Made by a program: the position numbers and the translations under genes
Source: Paenibacillus pectinilyticus
Lineage (GTDB): Bacteria; Bacillota; Bacilli; Paenibacillales; NBRC-103111
NCBI RefSeq assembly: GCF_001700435.1
Contig: NZ_LYPC01000026.1
Span: 186,001-250,000 of the forward strand
Direction: 5' to 3'
DNA length: 64,000 nt
In this document: piece by piece, positions 28,322 to 37,939 of the stretch
How positions within the stretch are numbered: position 1 is the stretch's first letter
Layout: every line of letters begins with the position of its first letter
The notes under the pieces: generated by a model
The model's database searches: none
The model's input: the letters and a program-made list of their open reading frames with translations, nothing else
What the model was told of the DNA's origin: nothing

Positions 28322-29206
28322 ATGGCAGACAACCACCTTGCCGAGTCTTTGACAGGCGGTTTAATCATGCTGAATGAAATTGCGGAACAACTACCGCCTT
28401 CGGAGCGCAAAATAGCCCTTTATATCATTGAAAATCCCCAAGAAGCGATACGCAGCACGGCCAATGAATTGGGCGAATTAAGTGCGACAAGTGCATCAGC
28501 GGTTATCCGATTGTGCAAGTCGTTAGGCCTCAGCGGATTTCAAGAATTAAAGCTGAGAATAGCGGGGGATATTCGCAATACCTCAGAGACTGATTTTACG
28601 GACTTTGTTGCCCAAGAGACACAGCAATCCATCGTTCAAAAAATTACGAATAACAGCATCCGCTCCTTGCAAGAAACCGCCGAGATTATGAATTATGAAG
28701 CGTTAGCGCGAGCTGTCGACGTGTTGAAACAGGCTGATCGCATTCATTTCTATGGCATAGGAGCTTCTGGTGTCATTGCGCAAGACGCCTATCTGAAATT
28801 CGTACGCATTAATCCATCCGCCACATCCAGCTCAGATTATCATTTATCTGCCATGCTGGTAGCGCAAATGGGACCGACGGATGTCGTTGTCGGCATTTCT
28901 TTTTCGGGAGAAACCTTTGAGGTAGGCAAAATCTTGGAATTAGCCAAGCAAAAGGGTGTAACAACGATCAGCTTAACCAGTTACGGTTTATCGCCGATCA
29001 GTGAAATGGCAGATATTAATTTATATGTGTCATCTAAGCAAGAAGAGGTATTTCGAAGCGCGGCAACGTCATCGCGTCTTGCTCAGCTGCATGTCATTGA
29101 TATTCTGTTCATGTCGGTGCTCACAGCAGATTATGAGAAATCGATTGAATTGCTTGATGAAGTTCGACTAGGGATAAATTTTGTTAAACAGCGCGCTAAA
29201 AAGTAG
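28322..29206 (+). CDS. RpiR/MurR-family regulator (HTH + SIS)
   Basis: Residues ~5-80 carry the RpiR-type helix-turn-helix (S-A-T-S-A-S-A-V-I-R-L-C-K-S-L-G-L-S-G-F). A SIS sugar-phosphate-binding domain follows at ~130-260 with F-Y-G-I-G-A-S-G and G-I-S-F-S-G-E-T. This architecture is shared by MurR, which senses MurNAc-6-phosphate. It starts 12 bases after the kinase stop with GGGGAGAAG ahead. Likely represses, or is relieved by amino-sugar phosphate at, the consensus promoter upstream. A terminator-like hairpin follows it. Confidence 0.87.
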   Translation: MADNHLAESLTGGLIMLNEIAEQLPPSERKIALYIIENPQEAIRSTANELGELSATSASAVIRLCKSLGLSGFQELKLRIAGDIRNTSETDFTDFVAQETQQSIVQKITNNSIRSLQETAEIMNYEALARAVDVLKQADRIHFYGIGASGVIAQDAYLKFVRINPSATSSSDYHLSAMLVAQMGPTDVVVGISFSGETFEVGKILELAKQKGVTTISLTSYGLSPISEMADINLYVSSKQEEVFRSAATSSRLAQLHVIDILFMSVLTADYEKSIELLDEVRLGINFVKQRAKK

Positions 29207-29235
29207 TAAAACGTACCCAAAAAGAAACAGCGTAC

Positions 29236-29266
29236 AAAAAGAAGTCTTTCCTTGCTTCTTTTTATA
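29236..29266 (+). terminator. Hairpin with T-run between regulator and importer 3
   Basis: AAAAAGAAG (29236-29244) pairs perfectly with CTTCTTTTT (29255-29263) around a ten-base loop. It can act as a terminator or attenuator, setting kinase/regulator and importer to different levels. Confidence 0.65.
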
Positions 29267-29372
29267 TATAATCCTTAGTTTTCCCATATGAATACTGAGG
29301 ATGTAATTACACAGCAGAGATTCTTTTCGCACAATGATGTCATCCATTCTATTAAAAAAGGGGCTCAATGGT

Positions 29373-30731
29373 ATGAAAATGAAGTCAATCAGTGCAAGTC
29401 TTATGGGTGTTGTGGTAACGGCTGGATTAGTGACTGGCTGCGGTACATCTACATCGAAGCAAGAAGCGAGTCCCGCTGTATCTTCTGCGAAACCAGCCGA
29501 AACGGCCAGCGCGAAAGAATTGACAGGGGAACTGGAAATTCAGTACTTTGTCGGCGGCTACGGAGATGCTTGGTGGAAACAGTCCATCGATGAATTTCAG
29601 AAGCTAAATCCGAAGCTGAAAATTACGCAAACCGCTGGACCGACGATTAACGAGCAGATGAAACCACGTTGGATTCAAGGTAATCCACCTGACCTGATGT
29701 TTATCAATGGAGCGGGCTCTAATGCAAGACAAATGTTTCTCGATAATCAATTGATGGATCTAACCGATTGGCTCAAGGATGCGAAGAACGTTGATGGCGA
29801 GAAAATCACGGATATTCTGTTTAGTAAGCCCGAAGAATACCAACCAGGTAAAGCTTATACCTTGCCGCTTGTATTCGGCTCTTACGGCACGTTCTATGAC
29901 AAAGCTGAGTTGCGCAAAAATGGCTGGAATGAGCCGAAGGATTGGGCTAGCTTCATAGATACGATGCAGAAAATTAAAGATTCAGGCAAAATGTCACCTT
30001 ATATTCATACAGGGGTGTACCCACAATATATCATTGGCGGTTTGCTCAATTCAGCGATTGTGGCGGCAAATGGCAGCGACCCTTCCATCATTAATAAGAT
30101 CAATTCGCTTGAAGCCGGCGTATTCAAAAGCCAGCCTGTCATGAAAGCCTTGGATAAATTAGTCGAGCTCAATTCCAAGGGTTTTATTGAGGGCAGCTCC
30201 GCAGCACTGAATCATACGGATTCTCAAATGCAATTCCTACAGCACAAAGCGGCATTCATCCCGAATGGTCTGTGGCTCGAGAATGAAATGAAGAAGGATA
30301 TTCCGGCAGGTTTTGAATTTGGTTTCATTCCTTCTGTGGTTCAAGATATAGGTGGCAAAGCCATTATTATTCCTTCTACAGCAACAATGGGTATCGCGAA
30401 AAAGGCGAAAAATCCAGATGCAGCGAAAGCGTACCTCCAGTATGTCTTCACGAAGAAGCAAGCCGTTGCCTGGGCTGAACTAACAGGTTCCGTACTCAAT
30501 GTGAAAGCCGATTTAAGCAAATCGGATAAAGTAAGTTCCCTTGTAAAGCAAGCCAGCACTTATTTCTCCTCTTCCGATGTTGTTATTGCACCTGTTCCTG
30601 TTCTTGCAGAAGAACTGTTCAAGATTGAGAAAGATGCGACATTAGCTTTGGTTACGGGCAAGATTACGAAAGACGAGTGGGCAACACGTCTCGAGGATGG
30701 CGCAGCGAAACAACGCGAGAAAAGCAAGTAA
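29373..30731 (+). CDS. ABC importer 3: substrate-binding lipoprotein
   Basis: ATG 29373 is about ten bases after AAAAGGGGC; the longer frame from 29334 lacks a ribosome site. Lipobox V-T-G-C (Cys23) marks a lipoprotein, then an Ala/Ser/Lys linker and a family-1 binding domain beginning I-Q-Y-F-V-G-G-Y-G-D-A-W-W-K. That opening resembles NgcE-type binding proteins for GlcNAc and chitobiose. With kinase, MurR-like regulator and MurQ around it, uptake of MurNAc, GlcNAc or a cell-wall disaccharide is the likely job. Confidence 0.85.
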   Translation: MKMKSISASLMGVVVTAGLVTGCGTSTSKQEASPAVSSAKPAETASAKELTGELEIQYFVGGYGDAWWKQSIDEFQKLNPKLKITQTAGPTINEQMKPRWIQGNPPDLMFINGAGSNARQMFLDNQLMDLTDWLKDAKNVDGEKITDILFSKPEEYQPGKAYTLPLVFGSYGTFYDKAELRKNGWNEPKDWASFIDTMQKIKDSGKMSPYIHTGVYPQYIIGGLLNSAIVAANGSDPSIINKINSLEAGVFKSQPVMKALDKLVELNSKGFIEGSSAALNHTDSQMQFLQHKAAFIPNGLWLENEMKKDIPAGFEFGFIPSVVQDIGGKAIIIPSTATMGIAKKAKNPDAAKAYLQYVFTKKQAVAWAELTGSVLNVKADLSKSDKVSSLVKQASTYFSSSDVVIAPVPVLAEELFKIEKDATLALVTGKITKDEWATRLEDGAAKQREKSK

Positions 30732-30750
30732 ACATTCATAAGCCAAGAAG

Positions 30751-30800
30751 GGATGGATACTTCACTTCGGTAACTTGAGCGAAGTATCCATTCTGCTTTT
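30751..30800 (+). terminator. Strong intercistronic hairpin between binding protein and permeases
   Basis: ATGGATACTTC (30753-30763) pairs perfectly with GAAGTATCCAT (30781-30791), then TTCTGCTTTT. In binding-protein-first operons such a stem commonly lets the binding protein be made in excess of the channel; partial termination or 3'-end protection are both possible. Confidence 0.65.
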
Positions 30801-30831
30801 CTAATGACAACCTGATAGGAGGAAGGCTGTA

Positions 30832-31731
30832 TTGAAACTAGGGTCTAAGCTACAGCGAAAACTGTTTGTCGCATCGTTTATTTTGCCAACACTGATCCTC
30901 TACTGTATCTTTCTCGTTTATCCGATGTTGAAAGGGATCTACTTAAGCCTATTTGATTGGTCTGGTGGTTCTGAAACGTACAATTTCATCGGGCTCGATA
31001 ATTATAAGAATATGTTCCATGACGAGGTCATCCCCAAAGCGGTTCGTAACGATTACATTTTGGTGATTGGCAAAGTGGTTGGTTTTATGATTCCTTCCTT
31101 ACTGCTTGCTGTTGCACTTACACGTTTCAAAATCAAAGGCGCAGGCTTCTACCGCTCTGTTTTTTTCATCCCGAATGTCATATCGGTCGTTATTGTTGGT
31201 GTCTTGTGGCGGTTTATTTATAATCCGAACATCGGATTTGTGAACTCTTTGATCTCGCGTGTGACAGGGAAATCTTTTCAATTTGCTTGGTTAGGTGGAA
31301 AATGGTCGATCTTCGCCTTACTGCCAACGTCCATATGGGCGGGGATTGGGTTTACGATTATTTTGTTAATCGCGGGTATTCTCAGTATTCCGGAATCTTT
31401 ATATGAATCAGCGAACATCGATGGCGCGCAGCAGTGGCAGCAATTTTGGCAAATAACCCTCCCCTTAGCTTGGGAGCAGGTCCAAACTTCCGTCATCTGG
31501 ATTGTCACGACAACGCTCAGCGGTTCCTTCGTCATTGTCAGCATTATGACCTTCGAAGGCGGTGTTGATAATGCTACGCAAGTGATGAGCTCCTACCTAT
31601 ATGCCCAAGCTTTCCATTACGGCAATTTCAGTTACGGCGCAGCCATCGGGGTGCTGATCTTGATCATCGCGTTAATTACAACCATCACGCTCCAGCGTCT
31701 GATGAAGAGAGAAACCATCGAATTGACATAA
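30832..31731 (+). CDS. ABC importer 3: permease, MalF type
   Basis: TTG start with AGGAGGAAG about nine bases upstream. About 299 residues, six helices, EAA loop E-S-A-N-I-D-G-A-Q. It follows the hairpin after the binding-protein gene and precedes the MalG-type partner by 24 bases. No ATPase is encoded in the operon, so a shared MsmX-like subunit must energise it. Confidence 0.86.
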   Translation: MKLGSKLQRKLFVASFILPTLILYCIFLVYPMLKGIYLSLFDWSGGSETYNFIGLDNYKNMFHDEVIPKAVRNDYILVIGKVVGFMIPSLLLAVALTRFKIKGAGFYRSVFFIPNVISVVIVGVLWRFIYNPNIGFVNSLISRVTGKSFQFAWLGGKWSIFALLPTSIWAGIGFTIILLIAGILSIPESLYESANIDGAQQWQQFWQITLPLAWEQVQTSVIWIVTTTLSGSFVIVSIMTFEGGVDNATQVMSSYLYAQAFHYGNFSYGAAIGVLILIIALITTITLQRLMKRETIELT

Positions 31732-31755
31732 GATAAGCAGGAGTTGAGCAATTGA

Positions 31756-32592
31756 ATGAGACAATCTAGAATTCAGACCTGGAGTATGACTTTCATTCTC
31801 GGCATTTGGACATTATGTGTGCTATATCCGCTATTTTGGACGGTTATTGCTTCCTTAAAGGATAATAAGCAGTTCCTCTTAGGTCGACCTTGGGCGCTGC
31901 CGAATTTTCCATTGCTTTTGGCGAATTATTCCTATGTGTGGGAAAAATATAAATTCGGGCATTACTTCATCAATTCCATCAGTGTAACGACCGTAAGCAC
32001 CATCTGTGGTGTGTTACTATCAGCGACAACCGCCTATGTCATTGCGAGATTTGCTTTCCGAGGAAGCAATCTTCTCTTTCTCTCCTACTTAGCTTATAAA
32101 ATGATTCCAGCCTTCCTAGGCATTATTCCGCTCTTTTTCCTTATGAATGATCTTCATTTGACCAATACGCTTAGCGGGTTAATGTTGATATATGCGATAA
32201 CCGCCGTGCCGTTCGGTGTGTTTATGCTAGTAGGTTTTTTCAAAACGCTGCCCAAAGAGCTCGAAGAAGCAGCAGCGATCGACGGTGCCAACCATTACGG
32301 TACATTTTTCAGAATCATGCTTCCGCTTGCGAAGCCAGGTCTTGTATCTCTAGCTATTGTCACGGTCTTGAATATCTGGAATGAGTATATTATGGCCTTG
32401 GTTTTCATCAACACGCCAGGGAAATACACGCTGCCTGTCGGTATTGCGGTCATGCAAGCCGAGATGCAATATCGCACGGAGTGGGGTCCTTTGTTTGCAG
32501 CATTAACCATCGCCATGGTACCTGTGCTTGTGTTCTATTTTATTTTCCAAAGACAGATTACTGGCGGCATGACAGCAGGTGCAGTGAAGTAG
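31756..32592 (+). CDS. ABC importer 3: permease, MalG type
   Basis: A 278-residue CUT1 permease with EAA loop E-E-A-A-A-I-D-G-A-N and the usual ...RQITGGMTAGAVK end. The ribosome site is AGGAG at about 31739. It is immediately upstream of murQ on the same strand, tying the transporter to MurNAc-6-phosphate metabolism. Confidence 0.86.
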   Translation: MRQSRIQTWSMTFILGIWTLCVLYPLFWTVIASLKDNKQFLLGRPWALPNFPLLLANYSYVWEKYKFGHYFINSISVTTVSTICGVLLSATTAYVIARFAFRGSNLLFLSYLAYKMIPAFLGIIPLFFLMNDLHLTNTLSGLMLIYAITAVPFGVFMLVGFFKTLPKELEEAAAIDGANHYGTFFRIMLPLAKPGLVSLAIVTVLNIWNEYIMALVFINTPGKYTLPVGIAVMQAEMQYRTEWGPLFAALTIAMVPVLVFYFIFQRQITGGMTAGAVK

Positions 32593-32628
32593 CAGATCAT
32601 CAGGATGAAGGGAGTTTACGAAAACACC

Positions 32629-33534
32629 ATGACTCATAAATTAACGACAGAACAGCGTAATGAGCGAAGTGCACAGTTGGATCAATTAAGCACTATCGAG
32701 ATTATTACGTTAATGAACGAAGAAGATCAGCAGGTACCTTTAGCCGTAAGAGAGGCACTTCCACAAATCGAACGCGCCATTGAGGTTATTATTGAGAAAC
32801 TGGCGAATGGAGGTCGACTCTTTTATATTGGAGCTGGAACGAGTGGAAGACTCGGTGTTCTGGATGCTGCGGAATGCCCGCCTACCTTCGGCACGAACAA
32901 AGAGCTGGTGACGGCGATCATAGCCGGGGGTTCACAGGCGATCTTCGAAGCCGTAGAGGATGCGGAGGACAACGAGGAAGTTGGAAGAAGCGAGGTACGT
33001 AAACAATTAACCAATCGTGATGTGTTGTTTGGTATTGCTGCAAGCGGCAAAACGCCTTACGTATTGGGAGCTGTGCAGGAGGCGAAACAGTTAGGCATAC
33101 TAACGATTGGCCTCGCATGCAACGTGAATACACCGCTAGGCGGGTTAGTTGATTACCCGATAGAAGTGAGTGTTGGACCCGAAGTGGTGACGGGCTCTAC
33201 CCGACTCAAAGCGGCAACGGCTCAAAAGTTAATTTTGAACATGATTTCAACAGCTACCATGATTCGTTTGGGCAAGGTCTATAAGAACCTGATGGTGAAT
33301 GTGCAGGCGACCAATGACAAGCTCCGTCACCGTGTTATTGATATTGTGATGGAAGCGACACCGACGAACGAGGAGGAGGCACGCCGCTCCTGTGATTTGG
33401 CGAATGGGGACGCGCGTGCGGCTATTTTGATGCTGCAATTTCAAGTCGATTACCCGACGGTGATGCAGGCACTGCAGAAGTCAGGCGGCCATTTCGGCAG
33501 GGCGCGAAGTCAGTTGATGGTTCAAGGAGAATAG
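32629..33534 (+). CDS. murQ: N-acetylmuramic acid 6-phosphate etherase
   Basis: MurQ cleaves the lactyl ether of MurNAc-6-phosphate to GlcNAc-6-phosphate and lactate in the cytoplasm. The SIS domain begins G-A-G-T-S-G-R-L (about residue 68) and the catalytic pair of the E. coli enzyme (Glu83, Glu114) corresponds to Glu82 in A-A-E-C-P-P-T and Glu113 in V-E-D-A-E, numbered from ATG 32629. This start gives 301 residues, close to the family length; an in-frame ATG at 32605 would add eight. It is the last gene of the amino-sugar operon and confirms that at least part of the imported sugar is MurNAc. Confidence 0.93.
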   Translation: MTHKLTTEQRNERSAQLDQLSTIEIITLMNEEDQQVPLAVREALPQIERAIEVIIEKLANGGRLFYIGAGTSGRLGVLDAAECPPTFGTNKELVTAIIAGGSQAIFEAVEDAEDNEEVGRSEVRKQLTNRDVLFGIAASGKTPYVLGAVQEAKQLGILTIGLACNVNTPLGGLVDYPIEVSVGPEVVTGSTRLKAATAQKLILNMISTATMIRLGKVYKNLMVNVQATNDKLRHRVIDIVMEATPTNEEEARRSCDLANGDARAAILMLQFQVDYPTVMQALQKSGGHFGRARSQLMVQGE

Positions 33535-33701
33535 CAGTCATACAGATGCAGCTTAGTTACAGAAACCGGACAAGGGTTACTATAACTAGGCTTTCTTTAA
33601 TCATGCCCTGCGCATAAGCACGAAAGGGGGTGAAAGTTAATAAGTAAGTTTGATCGAACGTTGATAGTGGAGCTTTTAAAAAAATGAGAGAAGGTGTTTG
33701 T

Positions 33702-36086
33702 ATGGCTGTTAGATGTAAGCAGGGGTTTCTATGGTCTCTTATTCTTGTTTTGTTCGCTTCAATCGTGCTTTCGATCTCGTCCCAAAGGGCTTATGCAGCA
33801 GATGAATATGATGGTTTACGTACGAAGTGGAAAGGTCTTCTAGCAGGTGATTCTTACAATACGTCGGATCCCGATATTGCAGATCAGATTACCGCTATCA
33901 CTGCAACGGCTAACGGTTATTGGACAACTCTGAATACGAGTGCGAGCCGGACTGCATTGTGGACAGATCTGACAGATTGGACCGTCTCGAGTACACTGAC
34001 AAGTACATACAATCGATTGAAGAGTATGGCGCTCGCCTATGCGACTGTTGGATCTTCTTTGTATGGAAATGTAACGCTTGCCAGCGATATTAATGGTGGA
34101 CTGGATTGGATGTATACGAACAAATATAACGAATCCAAAAACCAAAGCGATAATTGGTGGGACTGGCAAATCGGTACGCCTCAACTTCTCATGGATACAG
34201 CCATTTTGATGTATGACACGCTAAGTGCGACGCAATTGACGAATTATTACAAACCGATTGATAAATGGGTTGCCGACCCAACGAAGAGATACAACTCAAC
34301 GACTGTAGAAACGGGAGCTAATCGTTCGGATAAAGCTCAAGTTGTAATTGTTCGTGGCATTTTGGGCAAATCTACGACCAAAATTGCCCAAGGCAGAGAT
34401 GCCTTAAGTCAAATTTTTCCGTATGTCAGCAGTGGGGATGGCTTTTATACGGACGGATCCTTTATTCAACATACCAACATTGCTTATACCGGTAGCTACG
34501 GAAATGTGTTGATCGCTGGGCTTTCCAAGCTACTCTATGTGCTTAAGGGGTCTACATGGGAAGTAACCGACGCGAACGTTAGTTATGTCTATAACTGGAT
34601 AACGGAGGCATATCAGCCTTTGATTTATAAAGGTGCCGTCATGGACATGGTTCGAGGAAGAGCGATTTCACGTGAGGATCAACAGGATCATATGATTGGG
34701 AAAAGTGTCATGGCATCGATCGCCCGTCTAGGGCTTTCGGCTACGACAACGAAATCTAATTTATTCAAAAGCCTGATTAAAGCATGGGTACAGCAGGATA
34801 CGTCCTTTCCCAATTATTATGCCAATGTAGCGATTTTTGATATTACGCTGCTTAAATCCATCCTGAGTGATACGGCGGTGACTCCTGCTGCTGAGCTTAC
34901 CTCAAATACGCAGTATGCGGAAATGGCTCGTGTTGTGCATCTGCGTCCAGGATTTGGGTACGGGATCAGTATGTCTTCTAGTCGTATTGCTCGATATGAA
35001 TCCATCAATAGTGAGAATCTGCATGGCTGGCACACGGGAGATGGGATGACGTATCTGTATAATGGCGACATTAACCAATTTGGTCAAGGATATTGGCCGA
35101 CGGTCAATCCTTATAGACTGCCTGGTATTACGGTTGATCCCGTTACGTTAACGAATGCGCAAGGAAATGTTTCCGTATCCACGTATAATTTCGTCGGGGG
35201 CGTAACAGATGGTAATTACGGAGTGGCAGGCATGCGTTTTAGCTCCATTGGCTCTGATTTAACGGGCAGAAAATCATGGTTTATGTTCGGGAACAAAATC
35301 GCGGCACTCGGCAGCAGTATTACGAGCACCTCCGGTAGAACGATTGAGACGATTGTCGATAATCGCAAGTTGAACACGAGCGGAACAAATACTTTGACCG
35401 TTAACGGAACCGCTAAGTCAACGAACGCGGGCTGGTCTGAAACGATGACGGGTGTAAATTGGGCGCATTTGGATGGTAATGTAATAGGTTCGGGTATTGG
35501 CTATTATTTCCCAGGTTCGGCAACCGTGTATGGGCTGCGGGAAGCTCGGACGGGTGCTTGGAGTGATATTAACACGCGATATAGCTCCACGCCGATTACG
35601 AATTCATACGCGAGCTTGGCGATTCAGCATGGCGTGAGCCCTACCAATGCCAGCTATGCCTATGTAGTGCTTCCGAATGTAACGGCCGCACAGACGCAAA
35701 CCTATGCGAGTAATGCCGATATTACAGTGCTGGAGAACTCGGCCGATGCACAAGCGGTCAAAGACAGCAGCTTGAATGCGGTAGGCATTAATTTCTGGAA
35801 TAACATCACCAAAATCATTACGGTTGATGGTGCTAATTATCTCACGAGCAACAAGCAGGCTTCTGTGTTCACGAAGGAATCAACATCAGATCTGGAGGTT
35901 GTTGTAGCAGATCCTACACAAACGAATACGGGCACAATCGCTTTGGAGATCAACCGCACGGCGACGGGGATTAACTCGTCAGATGCCACTATCACCGTGA
36001 CGCAGCTGAGTCCAACCATCAAGTTGACGGTGAACGTGAGTGGGGCGAATGGTAAATCGTTTAAGATTTCGCTGCAGAAGAAGTAG
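33702..36086 (+). CDS. Secreted polysaccharide lyase family 8 (hyaluronan/chondroitin/xanthan-type)
   Basis: From ATG 33702 a signal peptide ends at A-Y-A-A-D. An N-terminal alpha/alpha toroid contains N-W-W-D-W-Q-I-G-T-P-Q (aromatic patch region) and the triad Asn207 (G-A-N-R), His257 and Tyr266 (Q-H-T-N-I-A-Y-T-G-S-Y). The spacings of 50 and 9 residues equal those of pneumococcal hyaluronate lyase (Asn349, His399, Tyr408) and bacterial chondroitin AC lyase. The C-terminal half is the beta-sandwich region. It breaks uronic-acid polysaccharides by elimination, giving unsaturated disaccharides that the GH88 enzyme at 39048 can process. Exact substrate cannot be set by eye. An alternative start is ATG 33684. 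The 3' end overlaps the opposing AraC gene by 26 bases. Confidence 0.9.
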   Translation: MAVRCKQGFLWSLILVLFASIVLSISSQRAYAADEYDGLRTKWKGLLAGDSYNTSDPDIADQITAITATANGYWTTLNTSASRTALWTDLTDWTVSSTLTSTYNRLKSMALAYATVGSSLYGNVTLASDINGGLDWMYTNKYNESKNQSDNWWDWQIGTPQLLMDTAILMYDTLSATQLTNYYKPIDKWVADPTKRYNSTTVETGANRSDKAQVVIVRGILGKSTTKIAQGRDALSQIFPYVSSGDGFYTDGSFIQHTNIAYTGSYGNVLIAGLSKLLYVLKGSTWEVTDANVSYVYNWITEAYQPLIYKGAVMDMVRGRAISREDQQDHMIGKSVMASIARLGLSATTTKSNLFKSLIKAWVQQDTSFPNYYANVAIFDITLLKSILSDTAVTPAAELTSNTQYAEMARVVHLRPGFGYGISMSSSRIARYESINSENLHGWHTGDGMTYLYNGDINQFGQGYWPTVNPYRLPGITVDPVTLTNAQGNVSVSTYNFVGGVTDGNYGVAGMRFSSIGSDLTGRKSWFMFGNKIAALGSSITSTSGRTIETIVDNRKLNTSGTNTLTVNGTAKSTNAGWSETMTGVNWAHLDGNVIGSGIGYYFPGSATVYGLREARTGAWSDINTRYSSTPITNSYASLAIQHGVSPTNASYAYVVLPNVTAAQTQTYASNADITVLENSADAQAVKDSSLNAVGINFWNNITKIITVDGANYLTSNKQASVFTKESTSDLEVVVADPTQTNTGTIALEINRTATGINSSDATITVTQLSPTIKLTVNVSGANGKSFKISLQKK

Positions 36087-36867
36087 CATCTGTTGTTCGA
36101 TGTTCTTTCATAAACATGCTCGGTGTCATGCCTTGCCATTTGCGGAATTGATTCGTGAAGTGGTTATAGTTTTGAAAACCAACATCATAACAGACCTCAG
36201 AGGCGCTGCGCCCTGTATAGGACAGCATCAAGGCCGCTTGTTGAATCCGCATGCGATTCAGCGTATCGATAATGGAGAGGCCGGTGCTCTCTTTAAAAAG
36301 ATGAGATAATCGCGAAGGGGAGAGCCCCACGGTCTGCGCCAGTTCTTCAATGCGAATATCTTCGCGCATCATTTGGGAGAGCAAGTGAAGGACCTCTTCG
36401 ATGCGTGGATCCATTTTGTGAATCGTTTTCTGGGCCATAAGCAGCAAGATTTCGCGTATGGCATTACAGCAGAGCTCGAACCAATATTCGCCGCGTTCAC
36501 GAGAATCCGCCAATATACGGCTAAACGCCTGATAAATCCGCTCCTGTAAGGATTCGTTCTCGATGGTCAGGAACACCTGATCTTCCTGTGGAAGCAGGCT
36601 GGTCTCGGTTAGCATGTTTGGGAAATGTGTCCAAACGAATTGCCAAGTATGATGTTTCACTGTGCCATAGTGATGGGGCGTTCCGGGTGCCAATAGAATG
36701 ATATCCCCTTTGGTACAGACACGTTCTACACCTTGGTGATAGACAAAGCCTGCTCCCTCCAAAGTGAACATCACTAACCAATCATTTTGCCCATGGGGGC
36801 GTTTCACCCAATACGTATCTGGCTCTATGAAGTGGCCCGCGATCAACTGGTTCGTATGCAAGGTCAT
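36061..36867 (-). CDS. AraC-family regulator (cupin sensor + double HTH)
   Basis: A 268-residue protein: residues ~10-100 are a cupin-like sugar-binding region (H-H-Y-G, E-G-A-G-F-V-Y-H-Q-G), residues ~165-265 the AraC DNA-binding domain ending in G-M-T-P-S-M-F. It is convergent with the PL8 gene (26-base overlap of the coding ends) and divergent from the PhyH gene with a shared ~160-base control region. It therefore most directly controls the PhyH gene; control of PL8 is possible but not shown. Confidence 0.87.
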   Translation of the reverse strand: MTLHTNQLIAGHFIEPDTYWVKRPHGQNDWLVMFTLEGAGFVYHQGVERVCTKGDIILLAPGTPHHYGTVKHHTWQFVWTHFPNMLTETSLLPQEDQVFLTIENESLQERIYQAFSRILADSRERGEYWFELCCNAIREILLLMAQKTIHKMDPRIEEVLHLLSQMMREDIRIEELAQTVGLSPSRLSHLFKESTGLSIIDTLNRMRIQQAALMLSYTGRSASEVCYDVGFQNYNHFTNQFRKWQGMTPSMFMKEHRTTDATSSAAKS

Positions 36868-37025
36868 GCCGAAGTTTCCTTTCGTCTCATGCTCAAGATG
36901 GTTTCTAGTATACCATGAAATAGCAGGATAATAGGAGTGATTAGCAAGATTATTACTTCTCTGATCTTAGGGATTTCGGTATGCTGAAGACATAAGAAAT
37001 GAGGTTGAAGCAGGAGGGAACAGCG

Positions 37026-37835
37026 ATGACGAAGTTGCTCAGCAAATTGACTAAGGAACAGAAGGAGCATTTTGATACAGAAGGATATGTGATTGTAAAA
37101 GGGTTGTTCTCGGAGGCGAACTTGGCTGAAATTGATGAAACCTTTGAAGCGATAAGCCATCAGCCGGTCCCTGGTTATTTTGAGCCAGAACTGAATTCGG
37201 ATACGACGGACCCGTTAAAAAGGTACCCGCGTGTGATGCATCCGCATCGCTTTAATGAGACAGCCAAAACCTATATGCTGCACCAGCCAGTGTTAGAGGT
37301 GTTAGCAGATTTATATGAGGAAGAGGCACTGGCAGCGCAAAGCATGTTTTATTACAAACCGCCAGGTTCCAGAGGGCAGGCGCTTCATCAAGATAACTTC
37401 TATTTGCAGGTGGAACCGGGCAATTGTATTGCTGCTTGGACGGCGATTGATGCCGCGGATGAGGAGAATGGCGGGTTGCTCGTCGTCCCCAAAACGAATG
37501 ATTACGAGATTTCCTGCCCAGACATCGCAGACTCGAAAGAGTCATTCACGACGCATTATGTGAAGCCGCCCAAAGATGAGAAGGCCATGCCCGTCGTTAT
37601 GGCGCGAGGCGATGTACTCTTTTTCAATGGTAATCTGATTCATGGCTCGTATCGAAATAAAACGAAAGATCGTTTCCGCCGTGCGTTCATCTGCCATTAT
37701 GCCAATGCTTCTGCAACCCATATTAGCAACCATTATCGACCTTTGTATCGCGGCAATGGAGAGCCTGTTTCCTTGGAAATTAACCCAAGCGGGGGGCCAT
37801 GCGGCGAAGAGTTTGAGAATGTGTATCCGCATTAA
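37026..37835 (+). CDS. Phytanoyl-CoA dioxygenase (PhyH) family Fe(II)/2-oxoglutarate oxygenase
   Basis: ATG 37026 lies eight bases after AGGAGGG (37012-37018); a longer frame from 36999 runs through that site. The metal triad is His121-x-Asp123 in L-H-Q-D-N-F and His206 in L-I-H-G-S-Y, with a downstream basic segment (F-R-R-A-F) for 2-oxoglutarate. Length 269 is typical. Bacterial members hydroxylate varied small molecules or sugar-derived compounds; none can be named here. It is divergent from an AraC regulator, a common pairing in Paenibacillus-type genomes, and ends in a strong terminator. Confidence 0.87.
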   Translation: MTKLLSKLTKEQKEHFDTEGYVIVKGLFSEANLAEIDETFEAISHQPVPGYFEPELNSDTTDPLKRYPRVMHPHRFNETAKTYMLHQPVLEVLADLYEEEALAAQSMFYYKPPGSRGQALHQDNFYLQVEPGNCIAAWTAIDAADEENGGLLVVPKTNDYEISCPDIADSKESFTTHYVKPPKDEKAMPVVMARGDVLFFNGNLIHGSYRNKTKDRFRRAFICHYANASATHISNHYRPLYRGNGEPVSLEINPSGGPCGEEFENVYPH

Positions 37836-37848
37836 ATGATCATCCTAG

Positions 37849-37893
37849 AGAACCGTTCGATGGCTGGAGTTATGGCCGGGAACGGTTCTTTTT
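37849..37893 (+). terminator. Terminator after PhyH gene
   Basis: AGAACCGTTC and GAACGGTTCT form a perfect ten-base stem followed directly by TTTTT. Confidence 0.87.
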
Positions 37894-37939
37894 GCTGAGG
37901 TCAGAGGGGCTGCATGATGAAAATATGAAAGGATTTCGC

